Source: Euprymna scolopes
Lineage: Eukaryota > Mollusca > Cephalopoda > Sepiida > Sepiolidae
Assembly: GCA_024364805.1 (NCBI GenBank)
Contig: CM044523.1
Span: 42,254,020 to 42,284,159 of the forward strand
Reading direction: 5' to 3'
Length of the DNA stretch: 30,140 nt
The notes below the pieces were generated by a model that saw only the letters and a list, made by a program, of their open reading frames with translations, did not search any database and was not told the origin of the DNA. Shown here piece by piece: positions 1 through 8,682 of the stretch (within the stretch, counting starts at the first letter, position 1; every line of letters begins with the position of its first letter). A program made the translations under genes and the position numbers.

Positions 1-37
1 GTTACGGTCCCGGGCAACGCCGGGTAGCCCTGCTAGT
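1..37 (+). mobile_element. Helitron-like 3' terminus (body lies left of the window)
   Basis: The window opens with a CCCGG/CCGGG hairpin (arms 9-13 and 20-24, 6-nt loop), then 8 bases, then CTAGT at 33-37 followed by T. A short hairpin about 10 nt before a CTRRT end with no target-site duplication is the classic 3' end of a Helitron. Only this end is in the window, so no replicase can be judged. Two more ends of similar design lie at 9473 and 22803 in the opposite orientation. An unrelated repeat with a chance hairpin is possible. Confidence 0.45.
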
Positions 38-804
38 TTTTGTATAAAAAATAATTATTTTGAGTAAAAGTGACAATATTGCATTGGTGTAGAAAAAGAA
101 AAAAACCTTCTAAATGCACCTTCTAATTAAAATGTTTTGGAACTGGCATGGCTATTAAGTTCTGGGCGATTTTGGTTTGGCACCCTAAGTCCGGGGTTGT
201 CCTCTTAGTAACATGGATTCCAGTAACAGGCAGAATGGAGTTTACTGGCCTTAAAAAGCAGCCAATTATATTGTGTTGAGAATTCAGCAAAGTAATTCAG
301 TATTGCGTGTCCTCTCTCACTCATTCTCTCTGTGTTTCAGGAGGAGGAGGTTCTCTCTCTCACTGTATAAAATTATTACTCTTTCTCTCTCTCTTACTGC
401 TGCCCCAAGAGGGAGAAAGCACCTCTTCCTCACCTCTCACATTGTCCTGATTATATCGTCATCTGTCTCTCTTTTTCTCTGTGAAATGAAAGTAAAATGT
501 CAGTCAACGCTGTCTACTGATCCCCAAGTAACCTATGCCAGTTACAAGGTCGGCCAGTTCTCTTGACAACTGAATTCATTTATTCTTATGATGAGAAAAA
601 ATCCTATTTACATGATGAGAAAACCCTTTTTTCTTCTGGATTTTGCGAGTTACTTGTTTTTCTTTTGTAAACTCCGTTTCATATCAACTGTTCTCGATTT
701 TACATTTCATTAATTAATATTGTCACATTATATTCAAGTAATTGTAAAGAAACACCTTTGTTTATAAAGAAGTTTTCGTCTAATTGAATTTTCCTTCATT
801 GTAG
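38..804. other. GOLGA3: Intron sequence upstream of the first visible golgin exon
   Basis: I see no golgin-like exon here. The stretch contains a pyrimidine-rich, CT-repeat-like block at about 308-480. The open frame through it (273-566) is serine/leucine-rich low-complexity translation and not a recognisable protein. The region ends in the acceptor TTCATTGTAG at 795-804. Confidence 0.6.
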
Positions 805-1267
805 GTGTGTCCATGAAGTTCATGAAAAAGAAGCCCTTGAGAAACATCTGGGCAACGTTCAAGAAGAACTCAATCAAGTGAAATGCGACTTTGAAAAAGA
901 AAAGCAGACGAAGGATGAATTAATTGCAGGGACCAATTCTGTGGATGAAGATGGTAAGAAGGTAGAGGAACTGTCAACAGAGAACACTGCGCTTAAGTCG
1001 AAGATGAAGACATTGGAAAAGAAAGCACAGACGAGCCTGACAAAACAGAAGGCACGGTCAGCCAAACTGTCAGCTGACATTGCGACAGTTAAGAGTGAGT
1101 TGATAGATAGGCAGAAGGCTTACGACACAAACATGGAAATGTTGAGTAGCAAACTCCGAGAAGTGGTCAACGACAAAGATGTGTTACAAAATGAAGTGGA
1201 GATGTTGAAGCGGAAATTTGATCTCAGCATGATTGAACAACAAGACCAGATGAAAGTTGAATTGCAG
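805..1267 (+). CDS. GOLGA3: Golgin-160 (GOLGA3) exon A, partial gene
   Basis: This is the first golgin exon in the window, and the true start codon lies upstream. It opens after GTAG with one base completing a split codon, then reads CVHEVHEKEALEKHL and ends KVELQ at CAG|GTAAGA (phase 0), giving 154 complete codons. The protein is a continuous Glu/Lys/Leu-rich heptad coiled coil. The block LTKQKARSAKLSADI, followed by QKAYDTNMEMLSSKLRE, lines up with the human golgin-160 stretch ITEQKQKMRRLGSDL and KAYENAVGILSRRLQE, recalled from memory. Golgin-160 is a peripheral membrane coiled-coil protein on the cytoplasmic face of the Golgi. In vertebrates it is recruited through ARF1 and helps dynein-dependent Golgi positioning and traffic of selected cargo. 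The family assignment rests on collinearity across all nine exons. Confidence 0.88.
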
Positions 1268-1306
1268 GTAAGAATGGATTCATACTGAGGTAGCTTTTTT
1301 TTTGTT

Positions 1307-1633
1307 AGGAAGAAGAAAGAGTATAAAAAGATGAAAGAGAAGAAAATGAAGGAGAGGAAAGAGAGTAGAAAAAGTATAGAGTGAATGGAGCTAAAAAGAG
1401 GAAAGACTGAAAGAAAGGAGAGAGTAAAGAATGAAGGAGAGAGAAGGAAGAATAAAAAATGAAAAAAGGAGGAGAGAGAGTAAAGAATATAGGAAAGGAG
1501 AAGGGAGAACGAAAAACGAAGAGAGAAAAGGTAGCATAAAGAATGGAAAACTGAAAGTAGAGAATGAAAATGGGGAGGGAAAGAAAGGATAGTAGAGGAG
1601 GATGGCAAATAAAGGGAAAATAAATGAAAGGAA
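1307..1633 (+). repeat. Polypurine (GA-rich) degenerate tract in intron 1
   Basis: About 325 bases are almost wholly A and G on the plus strand, with scattered T. Degenerate units of the AAAGGAGAGAG type are seen, beginning 40 bp after the exon A donor. Mirror-symmetric polypurine DNA of this kind can form triplex (H-DNA) structures. The long minus-strand frames across it are phenylalanine/serine-rich translations of the CT strand and are not genes. Confidence 0.85.
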
Positions 1634-1824
1634 TCCCCATTCAATGAAAAGAACAAATTTTTATTATCAACAATTTAAAAGTAAAAGAATATTTCTTTTT
1701 GATTTATAGTTGACATTTATTTTAAGGAAAAGAAATTAACAGTAAAAATCTCTTAATTTATCAGAAATTATTTACAGTGAAATTGAATATTTCAACATTA
1801 TTCCTGAAAAAAAAACTTACTTTA

Positions 1825-2177
1825 TATTAAAATCATAATTTTTGTCATTTTCTTGAGTAAAAGCAATATGTAAAAAAAATATTTGATAATTACTGTATTT
1901 AGTGTAAAAATTAAACTGAAAATAAAAACAAAACAAAAAAATGATTGTGTTGTCTCCAGAATATTACACAAGGGCAGATAACTCAACAAGTCTTTTCTAA
2001 TAAATACGCAGGCGTAGATAACTCTTCATTTTTTTATTCGCAGTTTTCTGACCCCCCCCCCAAACACATAACCATGTTCATTTTCAGTTTAATTTTCACA
2101 CTAAATACAGTAAATAGTTAATATTTGTTAAGTATCTTTTTCACTCAAGAAAATTAAATTCTAATTTTGATACAGAG
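1825..2177. mobile_element. MITE-like element with about 75-bp terminal inverted repeats
   Basis: The left arm (about 1849-1924) and right arm (about 2080-2153) are inverted copies. Both contain TACTGTATTTAGTG and AATTAAACTGAAAAT, read on opposite strands, and weaker pairing extends about 20 bp outward on each side. The 155-bp centre carries two AGATAACTC words and a run of ten C. No coding capacity is seen, so this looks like a non-autonomous DNA transposon. I could not define a target-site duplication. Confidence 0.65.
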
Positions 2178-2269
2178 TCAGTTGTTTGACAATAATCTTG
2201 AAACTATTTCACATTATAGTTATAATAAATAAATAAGTCCAACTTTTTGGGGACCCAAAAGATAATTCT

Positions 2270-2640
2270 TTCAAAGTTAATGAAATTTTTAATCCATGTA
2301 GGTACATTGTTCTCATTCTGTCATCCGTTAATATTACTATTCCCTTCTTGCTTTGTTCCAGTTTATTTGATTCATTGGTCTAGTAGTCTCCATCAACTCA
2401 GTTGTAATACAGCTTCCTATTCCAGTAGCTTCTTTCCGAGAACTGCAGGCTTGTGAAATGCTTTTCCTGCAGATTATTTTCCTATTACATATAACTTTAG
2501 TCATTTTAAAACTAAGGCCAATAGTCATGTGCTGTGTTTGTGATAATCATATTTTGTTATTGTTAGTTTCTTACATCACGTGGCTTCATACCTTGTCTGG
2601 AGCAACTTCCATAAAGAAAATGATATGTTAATATGAAACT
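2270..2640 (+). mobile_element. 5'-truncated LINE tail (reverse transcriptase C-terminal region)
   Basis: Conceptual translation gives SSSLHQLSCNTASYSSSFFPRTAGL, interrupted by frame changes. It matches the better preserved copy at 27104-27240, where TTFYSSSFFPRTGRLWNS is readable. These are the last ~100 residues of a non-LTR retrotransposon polymerase, downstream of the catalytic domain. Frameshifts and stops make it a dead fragment. It lies in intron 1 of the golgin gene in the same orientation. The clade is not certain; a Jockey/CR1-group tail is plausible. Confidence 0.6.
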
Positions 2641-2768
2641 TTTAAAATTTCTATTTTTTATGTTTAGATTTTTTGAATTTTCTGAAACCAAAAACCCATA
2701 ATCTAAACTTAAAATTTTGTTTTTTCTTTTCTTTTTTTTTATTGAATTTGTTGTTTGTGGCTATTCAG

Positions 2769-2831
2769 ACCCTGCAGGCTTTACTCCAAGATATGACGAA
2801 CTTGGAGAATATTTCAATTCTTGATCAGAAG
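2769..2831 (+). CDS. GOLGA3: Candidate cassette exon of the golgin (63 bp)
   Basis: A T-rich tract and GGCTATTCAG form a good acceptor before 2769. The next 21 codons read TLQALLQDMTNLENISILDQK, with hydrophobic residues at roughly heptad spacing, and stop at a weak donor AAG|GTTGGA. It enters and leaves in phase 0, exactly as needed between exon A and the next firm exon, so it could be included or skipped without a shift. Its first residues (TLQALL) echo the next exon (TLAAEL). Human golgin-160 does not seem to need it at this spot. It could equally be a decoy or a decayed exon copy. Confidence 0.35.
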
Positions 2832-3224
2832 GTTGGAGACAGCAATCACTTTTAGAACACCTGTCACACTTAAATGTCTGCTTCTTCTGTGAATGTTGTT
2901 TTTCTCACTCATAAACACATATTCCTCCTTCCTTGTGTGAGATTCTCTTAGTTTTACATTATTTATAATATTCTATCAAAGTTGTACTACACTCCTTCTG
3001 CTTACAATTATTTGGAGATATCTCCCGCTAGCACTCCCAATTGATTTCTTTTTATTTTAAATTATTGTTATTTAATCACATGAGTTATAAAAAAGTTCAG
3101 TAAATGGAATTTGAAACTGTTTTAATTATGCAAATATCTCTAGCAGTTTAAACGTTATGAGAATTTGAAGCTTTTTGAGTTTAAAATTAGCATCACTATA
3201 TGGAAAAATAAATATTATTTTGAT

Positions 3225-3600
3225 TATTCAAACTAGTGTTCTCATTTTGGATATTATTCTCACAATGTTTCGACCAATGTAACTTGCAACCTTCTTCAGG
3301 TGTATCTTGTTGAATTCTGTATATAGAATTTAGAATGGAACCCTTTATTTAATCCATGGGGATAATTTGCTTTCATTCTATCAGCCATGACTGGGTAGAA
3401 ATCTTAAATAATCCATAATTATATTTTTAGTAATGTCCACAATATTCTTGCAAGGGCTCATGTCATAATGGATAAAGTGCTAAGTAATAATTTGTTCTAA
3501 GTAACAATCTTCTGGAGGTTGGAGTTTCAATCCTCACTGCAGGCGAAACTAAGAATACAATTACAAATTACTTAAAATTTCTACCCGTTCATAACTGACG
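3225..3600. repeat. Dispersed repeat, diverged copy of 25085-25435
   Basis: This block shares a long diverged match with about 25085-25260, including TTCTCATTTTGGATATTATTC-type words, CAACCTTCTTCAGG versus CTGACCTTCTTCAAG, and the downstream TTTAATCCATGGGGATAATTTGC. On the minus strand it reads CACCTGAAGAAGGTTGCAAG followed after 14 bases by CGAAACATTG. That CTGAAGA...CGAAAC layout recurs in many animal retroelement termini. The element class is not settled. Its right part contains the tRNA-like SINE head listed separately. Confidence 0.6.
3454..3545 (+). mobile_element. tRNA-like SINE head
   Basis: GGGCTCATGTCATAATGGAT resembles the 5' half of a tRNA-Arg-type sequence with an A-box-like TCATAATGG. 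About 55 bases further on, GGTTGGAGTTTCAATCC (3517-3533) resembles a B box with its T-loop stem. The anticodon arm does not fold convincingly, so it is not a functional tRNA. It looks like the promoter part of a tRNA-derived SINE, an element type known in cephalopods. Confidence 0.45.
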
Positions 3601-3627
3601 GGACAAAATCAAGCTTTTCATTTTTAA

Positions 3628-3850
3628 TAAGAAAAGGCTGAGTTTCCATCCTGAGGCAGTTCTATATGAAAACTGAAAATGGTGAGTTTGTTGTGAAAGC
3701 TAAAATTTCAAGCACTTCATGAATGTGGTAAGGGAGTTACATGACTTTTGTTTTATCAAAAATAATTTCCTATCTATCCTCCTCCCCCTCTCATACTCAC
3801 ATGCACTCAATATCTTTCTTTTAGTTGAAACTGATTAGAATCGAGATTCT
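3628..3850. repeat. Diverged intron block, paired with 7930-8145
   Basis: TAATAAGAAAAGGCTGAGTT, then GAAAACTGAAAATGGTGAGT, GTTGTGAAAGCTAAA and TTAGTTGAAACTGATT occur here in the same order and similar spacing as TAAATAAGAAAAAGGTGATT, GAAAACAGAAAATATTAATT, GCTGTGAAGGCTTAAA and TTAGTTGAAACTGATT at 7930-8145. Identity is low but collinear. Together with the stronger pair 4290/8683 it suggests an old duplication of intron sequence, or two copies of one long element. Confidence 0.45.
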
Positions 3851-3866
3851 ATTTTTTAGGCAATTA

Positions 3867-3946
3867 TTATGTTGGTGCAAAAATAAAGTCGTTTTTTGAC
3901 GTTCAACTTCATGTCAAAAAACAACATTATTTTTGCACCAACCTAA
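3867..3946. mobile_element. 80-bp mariner-type MITE
   Basis: This is an almost perfect palindrome beginning TTATGTTGGTGCAAAAATAA and ending TTATTTTTGCACCAACCTAA, flanked by TA on both sides (3865-3866 and 3947-3948), the mariner target duplication. Length and termini are strikingly like the human MADE1 element derived from Hsmar1 (TTAGGTTGGTGCAAAAGTAA, 80 bp). It has no coding capacity and would have been moved by a mariner transposase supplied elsewhere. It interrupts intron 1. Confidence 0.9.
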
Positions 3947-4289
3947 TACAGTGAACACCTGAAAAAATTTGACAAAAAGAAGAAAAAACAAACAATTATT
4001 TTAGAATTTACAGTATGCATATGAATTTAACATAAAATTATCCTCCATTCCAGGCTGTTCTGGCATTTTAGAGCGGTTAACAATTTCTTTGATATGGGAG
4101 ATAAATTGTATGTATTTTTTCTTTAGAGGTGGAAGGTTTATTATTTTAAGGCGATTTTTTTGTGGTTTTATGATTTTACCACTCGGACTTAGGATTAGTC
4201 ATAAAAAATTTTTTATCTAGAATCTGTATAGTAATATTGTACTAATGAGACTCTGTGAAAATTCTGCAGTACTTTCTGCATTAACCTGT

Positions 4290-4690
4290 ATTATTTACTG
4301 TTAATAACAACATTTCTTTTAAAATAACATCTGTCAGGGTTAATACTATTAAAAAAAAACAAACTTTTTTGTAAAATAATTTTCATTATCAACTAAATAT
4401 TCTTTGAATAAAATGAACTAATTTCTTCTATATATTTATTTAAAATTGTATTATTTTTATAGCAATAAATATTATTTGTCTTGATACTATGAACATAATT
4501 GTCAGTTAAATATTCTACGAATCAATAAAACAAGTGTCATATTTTGAAATGTATTTATTTATAATTGTACTTTAGTTGGTTACAACATAATTTGATTTTG
4601 GAATAATTCATTTTAAAATGAATAAAGTTGGAATGACATCAGCTTAATCACCAATTACATTCTTTGCTGATTGGATCATCTCATTTTTTT
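4290..4690. repeat. Intron repeat, about 400 bp, paired with 8683-9106
   Basis: Long direct similarity to 8683-9106. Shared words in order include GTAAAATAATTTTCATTATC, TAAATATTCTTT, CATTTATTTATAATTGTACT, TTACAACATAATTTGATTT and TTAATCACCAAT. Both copies sit just upstream of a golgin exon, 260 bp before 4950 and 26 bp before 9132. No ORF or terminal inverted repeat was seen. Confidence 0.8.
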
Positions 4691-4949
4691 AAATGTGTGT
4701 GAAAGATGGTGACATACATCTGAACATGAAATTGCTTGGTGTATTATTAAATAAATAATAGAAATGCTTAGTGCAATGTTTTAAAGGTTTGAATTGATAA
4801 AAGATAGTTAAAAGGGGGAGATCCTCAAAAAGGCTTAATAATTCATAATATTTTGTAATCCATGTAGATATTATTTTACAGATAAAAATATCCTTGCTTA
4901 TATATTGTGGTGTTTGTCTTTATTTACAAAACAAAACAATTTCCTGCAG

Positions 4950-5184
4950 ACTTTAGCTGCTGAATTGGAGAGTGTCCGCTCCCAAAAGCTGCAGTTGGAA
5001 AGTGACTTGACCGAACTGAAAGAAGTGACCACTCATCAAGTCGAACAATATGTTACGCAAGTGATGACTATGGGTCAGCAGCTTCAGCAGTTGATAGATG
5101 AGAAGGATGAAGCAGCTGCAGAAGCTAAGACGAAAGAACAAAACTTGTTTTTGGATTTGGAGAAAGAAAAAGGTCGCTTAACAG
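4950..5184 (+). CDS. GOLGA3: Golgin-160 exon B
   Basis: The exon follows TTTCCTGCAG and opens TLAAELESVRSQKLQ. It ends with LEKEKGRLT plus the first base of a Gly codon at ACAG|GTTAGT, leaving one base to be completed by exon C. It aligns with the human golgin-160 region from IQALEAELQAVSHSK to LEHEKGKLTG, and the KG(R/K)LTG ending at the same residue is one of the strongest single matches in the window. The whole exon is heptad coiled coil with no membrane segment. The intron before it is 3.7 kb. Confidence 0.9.
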
Positions 5185-5502
5185 GTTAGTGAAAATCACC
5201 TTTTCTTTTTTTACTGTCTTTTCTTTCTTTTTGTACTACTAAATATATATAAATTATATATAATTGCAAAAGAACTTTATACAATACATATTTAAAAGAT
5301 AATTAATTGTTTGGGGCTGTTAAAATAATTGTCAATGCTATTGATAATGTTTAACCATCCATCCATTTATTTATTTTTTTTATTATTGTATATGTTTGAA
5401 TTCATGTTTTTAAACATTATGTAAATCATAAATCTATAACATCATGCTAAAGCTAGACCTATTTTGTTGTGGTAATGTTTTAAGCTCTATTTATAAAAAT
5501 GC

Positions 5503-5570
5503 TGAAATAGATCAGTTGGTAGTACTTAAATCTCAGGATCTCAAGGTTTCTGGTCATAGCATTCACTTTA
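5503..5570 (+). mobile_element. Degenerate tRNA-like SINE head
   Basis: TAGATCAGTTGGTAGTACTT (5508-5527) looks like a tRNA D-arm with an A box (compare TAGCTCAGTTGGTAGAGC). It is followed by ATCTCAGGATCTCAAGG, an anticodon-arm-like stretch, and a poor B-box region. It is too decayed to be a tRNA gene. Confidence 0.35.
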
Positions 5571-5870
5571 TTTGTTAGGAATTTATTATTTACTGTTAAT
5601 GCAATATTCTCCATTTCAAAAAGCAGTTATGATTTCTGATATTTCAAAATGGGTCAAATTCTGCAATGTATTTATTATGTTAATTTTTTTTTGTTTTTAG
5701 AATTTTAAAACCAGTTTTAATGACTTTCTATTCAGCTATTTAAATGTAAATGTAAAATTTTGAAGAGTCAAAAATAATTTTTTTCAGCTATTAAAATAGT
5801 AAAAATACTCAAATTGTTTAAAAGAAACCAAAATGCATTCAGATGGATTTAAATTATTTTTTAAATTTTA

Positions 5871-6390
5871 GGACGTGCCAAGTATTAACACAAGCATGGC
5901 ATGAAAGAGGGGAAAAAAAACACCTGAAAAAATTTTTCCAATTCAAATTTGAAAGAATTTAATTTTAATGAACAATCATGTTCATTAAAAAAAAAAATCT
6001 TGCATTTATTTAGTTTAAAAAAAAAATCCTTTAAATTTGAATTACTATATAAACAGTGCTTTTTAACCAATGGACTTCTTATATATTTTCACACAAGCGC
6101 ACAACTGGCACATACACTATATCAAACTTTAAAACTTTAACCTTAAAATCCATCTGAGGATGTGCCAAGTATTAACACCACCATGGCACAAAAGAGAAAC
6201 AAACAAACAAACAAAAAAACACTTCCTGAAGAAGAATTTTTTATTATTTGAATTCAGAAGAATTTAATTTTAATGAACAATTATGTTTATTAAAAAAAAT
6301 CTTGCACTTGTCTGGTTTTAAAAAAGAATCCTTTAAATTTAAATTACCATATAAACATTGCTTTTAAACAATGAATTTCATATATATTTT
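5871..6390. repeat. Two direct copies of a ~225-bp block (5871-6090, 6158-6390)
   Basis: Both copies start GGACGTGCCAAGTATTAACA or GGATGTGCCAAGTATTAACA. They continue through GAATTTAATTTTAATGAACA, ATCTTGCA, CCTTTAAATTT and end in TTATATATTTT; the offset is 287 bp. Copy 1 also contains a small perfect hairpin, TTTTAATGAACA...TGTTCATTAAAA, nested inside AATTCAAATTT/AAATTTGAATT. No protein is encoded. This may be a local duplication of a small foldback element. Confidence 0.75.
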
Positions 6391-6889
6391 AAAAGCATTT
6401 TAATTAAATGTTTTTCTTGTGTGCTTGCGTAGTATAATGCGATTTCAAAAATACATTTTAGATAACAACATAGTTACATACTTAGGTATTACATGTAAAA
6501 AAAAAGTAAATTAGTAAAAATTGCAAAAATGATAAAATAGAAGATCTGCTAGAACTCTTTATTTTTACAAAAGCCATAGAAATTAGCGGTCCGCCATTTT
6601 CTATTTTGAAATTATTTTGTCAAAATCACTGACTACAACCTGATTTTAAAAAGTATTCAACATTATCAAATACAGTAAAGCTATAATTTTATAAACTTTT
6701 ATTTTTATTCGTAATTATTTTTCTAATCAATCATTTTCCATAATTTTTGGAATATAATATAATTGTGTTTTTACTTAAAATGCATTTATTGAAAATCCCA
6801 TTATACTGCATAAACACATTTTTTTTTAGTTGAATATTTTAAAGTTAAACATTTTTTTTAATTTAATTTTTGTTGAAATTAATTTTCAG
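6391..6889. other. Intron 2 remainder, AT-rich, nothing recognised
   Basis: The sequence is simple AT-rich intron with no recognisable element. It ends in the acceptor GAAATTAATTTTCAG before exon C. Confidence 0.6.
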
Positions 6890-7104
6890 GTTTGCAACAG
6901 AGCAACACAAGTCTTAAAAAACATGTGTCTGAATTGGAAGAAGCTTTGGCCCGACGGGAGTCAACGCTTGTCGAGATGCAGACTCATTTTAGTGATAATG
7001 TCAAAGAACGGGAGACAAATGAACAGGATTATGTGAAACGGATTCAAGATTTAGAAGAATTATTAATACAAGAAAAAGCAAGTCAAAGAGACTTGCGGAA
7101 ACAA
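6890..7104 (+). CDS. GOLGA3: Golgin-160 exon C
   Basis: The exon follows AATTTTCAG and supplies GT to finish the split Gly codon. It then reads LQQSNTSLKKHVSELEEALARRE and ends LRKQ at CAA|GTGAGT (phase 0). The human counterpart is LGQSNAALREHNSILETALAKRE, so junction position, residue pattern and length agree. The remainder (QDLEELLIQEKASQRDLRKQ) matches the human stretch ending in EKEKEKVNSLKEQ. The exon has 215 bases and continues the coiled coil. Confidence 0.9.
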
Positions 7105-7184
7105 GTGAGTATTCTTGAAAGCATCACCTTCATCTTTATTTCTATTTTATTGCAATAACTTATTTCTTTTTTAATTCATTTTCA

Positions 7185-7545
7185 ATTTGAACAAGGTACA
7201 TTGCCATTTGGAATGTAATGAGGCTATTATTTGGGATTGTGTCTAACAAGAGACTAGGGAGTTGAGCAGTGAGATGTCTGTTTACATTTAAACTTTTGCA
7301 GATAAGTACAGGAAAACAGGAAAGAAATTCCAAAGTCTAGCAGTCTGAAGGGAGAAACTATTAGAATAGAAGGTTTTCCGGCATCTAGGGACCTCAACAG
7401 TGAAATGGTGGGATTCTGCTGCTTGTCGGGTTAGTCTAGAGTATGTATGTTGAAGGGGTACAACTGCTATCACTTCATCAGAGCACATGCTATTTAAGTA
7501 CCTGTAAAACAGGCACAAGGACAGAGGTTGGAGCTTGGATGATAG
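7185..7545 (-). mobile_element. 5'-truncated LINE tail, antisense in intron 3
   Basis: Minus-strand translation gives MCSDEVIAVVPLQHTYSRLT, FTVEVPRCRKTFYSNSFSLQ and TARLWNFFP. This is the conserved end of the same LINE polymerase family as the fragments at 2270, 12420, 26570 and 29185 (consensus-like signals: CSDEL, FTVxVPRCRTxFYSxSFFPRTxRLWNSLP). Only the post-catalytic tail is present and the rest is 5' truncated. A diverged parallel copy lies at 12420-12735. Confidence 0.75.
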
Positions 7546-7608
7546 TGTGTGACCTATTAGATTTATAAAAAAAAACTTGAAGTACCTTATCCCTGTATAC
7601 TTGCCTCC

Positions 7609-7797
7609 TCACAATGTTTGTCGTAGCTGTTTGGATGTTGGGTACCCAATCAATGGTGGATGTGTAGCATGTATGGATGATGCCCCTTTGATGTTTCTAC
7701 CTGTTGGTGACATTTTAAATGCTGCTAGTGGTTGCAAACCTGCTATCATTGCTTGCTGTTGTGTTGCTTGAGCAAGATTCAAGAAACTTCTGCCAAT
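7609..7797 (-). CDS. Unrecognised protein-like open stretch (62 codons)
   Basis: On the minus strand an open frame of 62 codons runs to a TGA at 7609. It includes ATQQQAMIAGLQPLAAFK, MSPTGRNIKG and HPPLIGYPTSKQLRQTL. The Gln/Ala/Pro-rich composition is unlike the surrounding AT-rich intron, which suggests former coding sequence. It has no good start codon and only a weak upstream AG, and it sits just upstream of the antisense LINE tail. It may be a piece of an unidentified repeat, a retrocopy fragment or chance. I assign no function. Confidence 0.2.
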   Translation of the reverse strand: MGRSFLNLAQATQQQAMIAGLQPLAAFKMSPTGRNIKGASSIHATHPPLIGYPTSKQLRQTL

Positions 7798-7929
7798 CTA
7801 GGCACCATGTGAGTTCTCATCTTTTTAACAGAATTCAGCTTCAAAAAAATTGGATTTTCACTTAAATCCCTAGAGGCTTCCCAAAGATGTGAGTTCTAAG
7901 GTTTTTGATCAAAATATGCTTTTTTAAAT

Positions 7930-8145
7930 AAGAAAAAGGTGATTTTCTTTTATTTGACAATTCTCTCTGAAAACAGAAAATATTAATTTTGCTGTGAAGG
8001 CTTAAACTTTACAATTCATATCGGGATTAAAAAAGTCAGATTATTTTTATTTTTCAAAGAATGACTTCCCATTTCTTTCCCTTAAATATGTATTCAGTGA
8101 CTTTTTCTTAATTTTGACTTAGTTGAAACTGATTGAAGTTGTCTC
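7930..8145. repeat. Diverged intron block, paired with 3628-3850
   Basis: This is the second copy of the weakly conserved block described at 3628-3850. The shared word TTAGTTGAAACTGATT lies near its right end. Confidence 0.45.
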
Positions 8146-8682
8146 CAAAAAAAGTTGTTTTTGTGCTTCTCACTACACACTCACAGGGGTTTAAGGAAAT
8201 TCATCTTGATTTCAGTTTGTTTTATCATTGGTTACTCACATCTCTGAGATACACTTTTTTTTTTGTAATGTTTTTATCAACAAGCAAACCAACCAAATAA
8301 AATGTAAGTCTTTATACATACATAAGGCTGTTTACATGCTGACCTTTTATTCATTTGACTGTCATTTCGTTTCATGTGTGGCTGTGATTGTCTCATCTAG
8401 TAGCCAGCAATCATTTGTTTAACTAAGATGAATAAAATTTATCATACAGGAAAGACACAAGGAAATTTTGCTGGATTTTCTTCAAGATTTTATTGGAAAG
8501 AATGGACTTAAGAAGGAGAGACTAAAATTTTCTAGTTATTTACTTAATTTTTTTAACTTACCTTGAGAAGTGAGTGATGTGCAGGCAAACAGATTTTTAA
8601 AGAAACATTCATTGTAGATTATTTTACATCATTAGGATGTGTCCTATGCACACATCGCCCAGAGCGAGAATTGATAGTAATG
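8146..8682. other. Intron 3 interior, nothing recognised
   Basis: No exon or known element was recognised. Open stretches such as MNKIYHTGKTQGNFAGFSSR (from 8428) are not coiled coil and have no counterpart in golgin-160. Confidence 0.5.

Noticed and set aside
273-566. 97-codon plus-strand frame rich in Ser/Leu
   Set aside because: It crosses a CT-repeat region, has no similarity to the golgin or any family I know, and sits in an intron.
1120-1656. Long minus-strand Phe/Ser frames
   Set aside because: They are translations of the polypurine tract's complementary strand and overlap exon A in antisense; no gene features.
3263-3312. Hammerhead ribozyme on the minus strand (CTGAAGA ... CGAAAC)
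   Set aside because: The flanks of the two core words do not form a convincing stem II by eye, so I list it only as a motif resemblance.
3454-3545. Functional tRNA gene
   Set aside because: A- and B-box-like words are present but the anticodon and acceptor arms do not pair; a SINE relic is more likely.
7577-7771. Plus-strand cysteine-rich 64-codon frame
   Set aside because: No signal peptide, domain or splice context; the opposite strand looks more protein-like, and neither is established.
8428-8510. Extra golgin exon in intron 3
   Set aside because: An AG precedes an open stretch, but the peptide is not coiled coil and exons C and D already join in phase with the human order.
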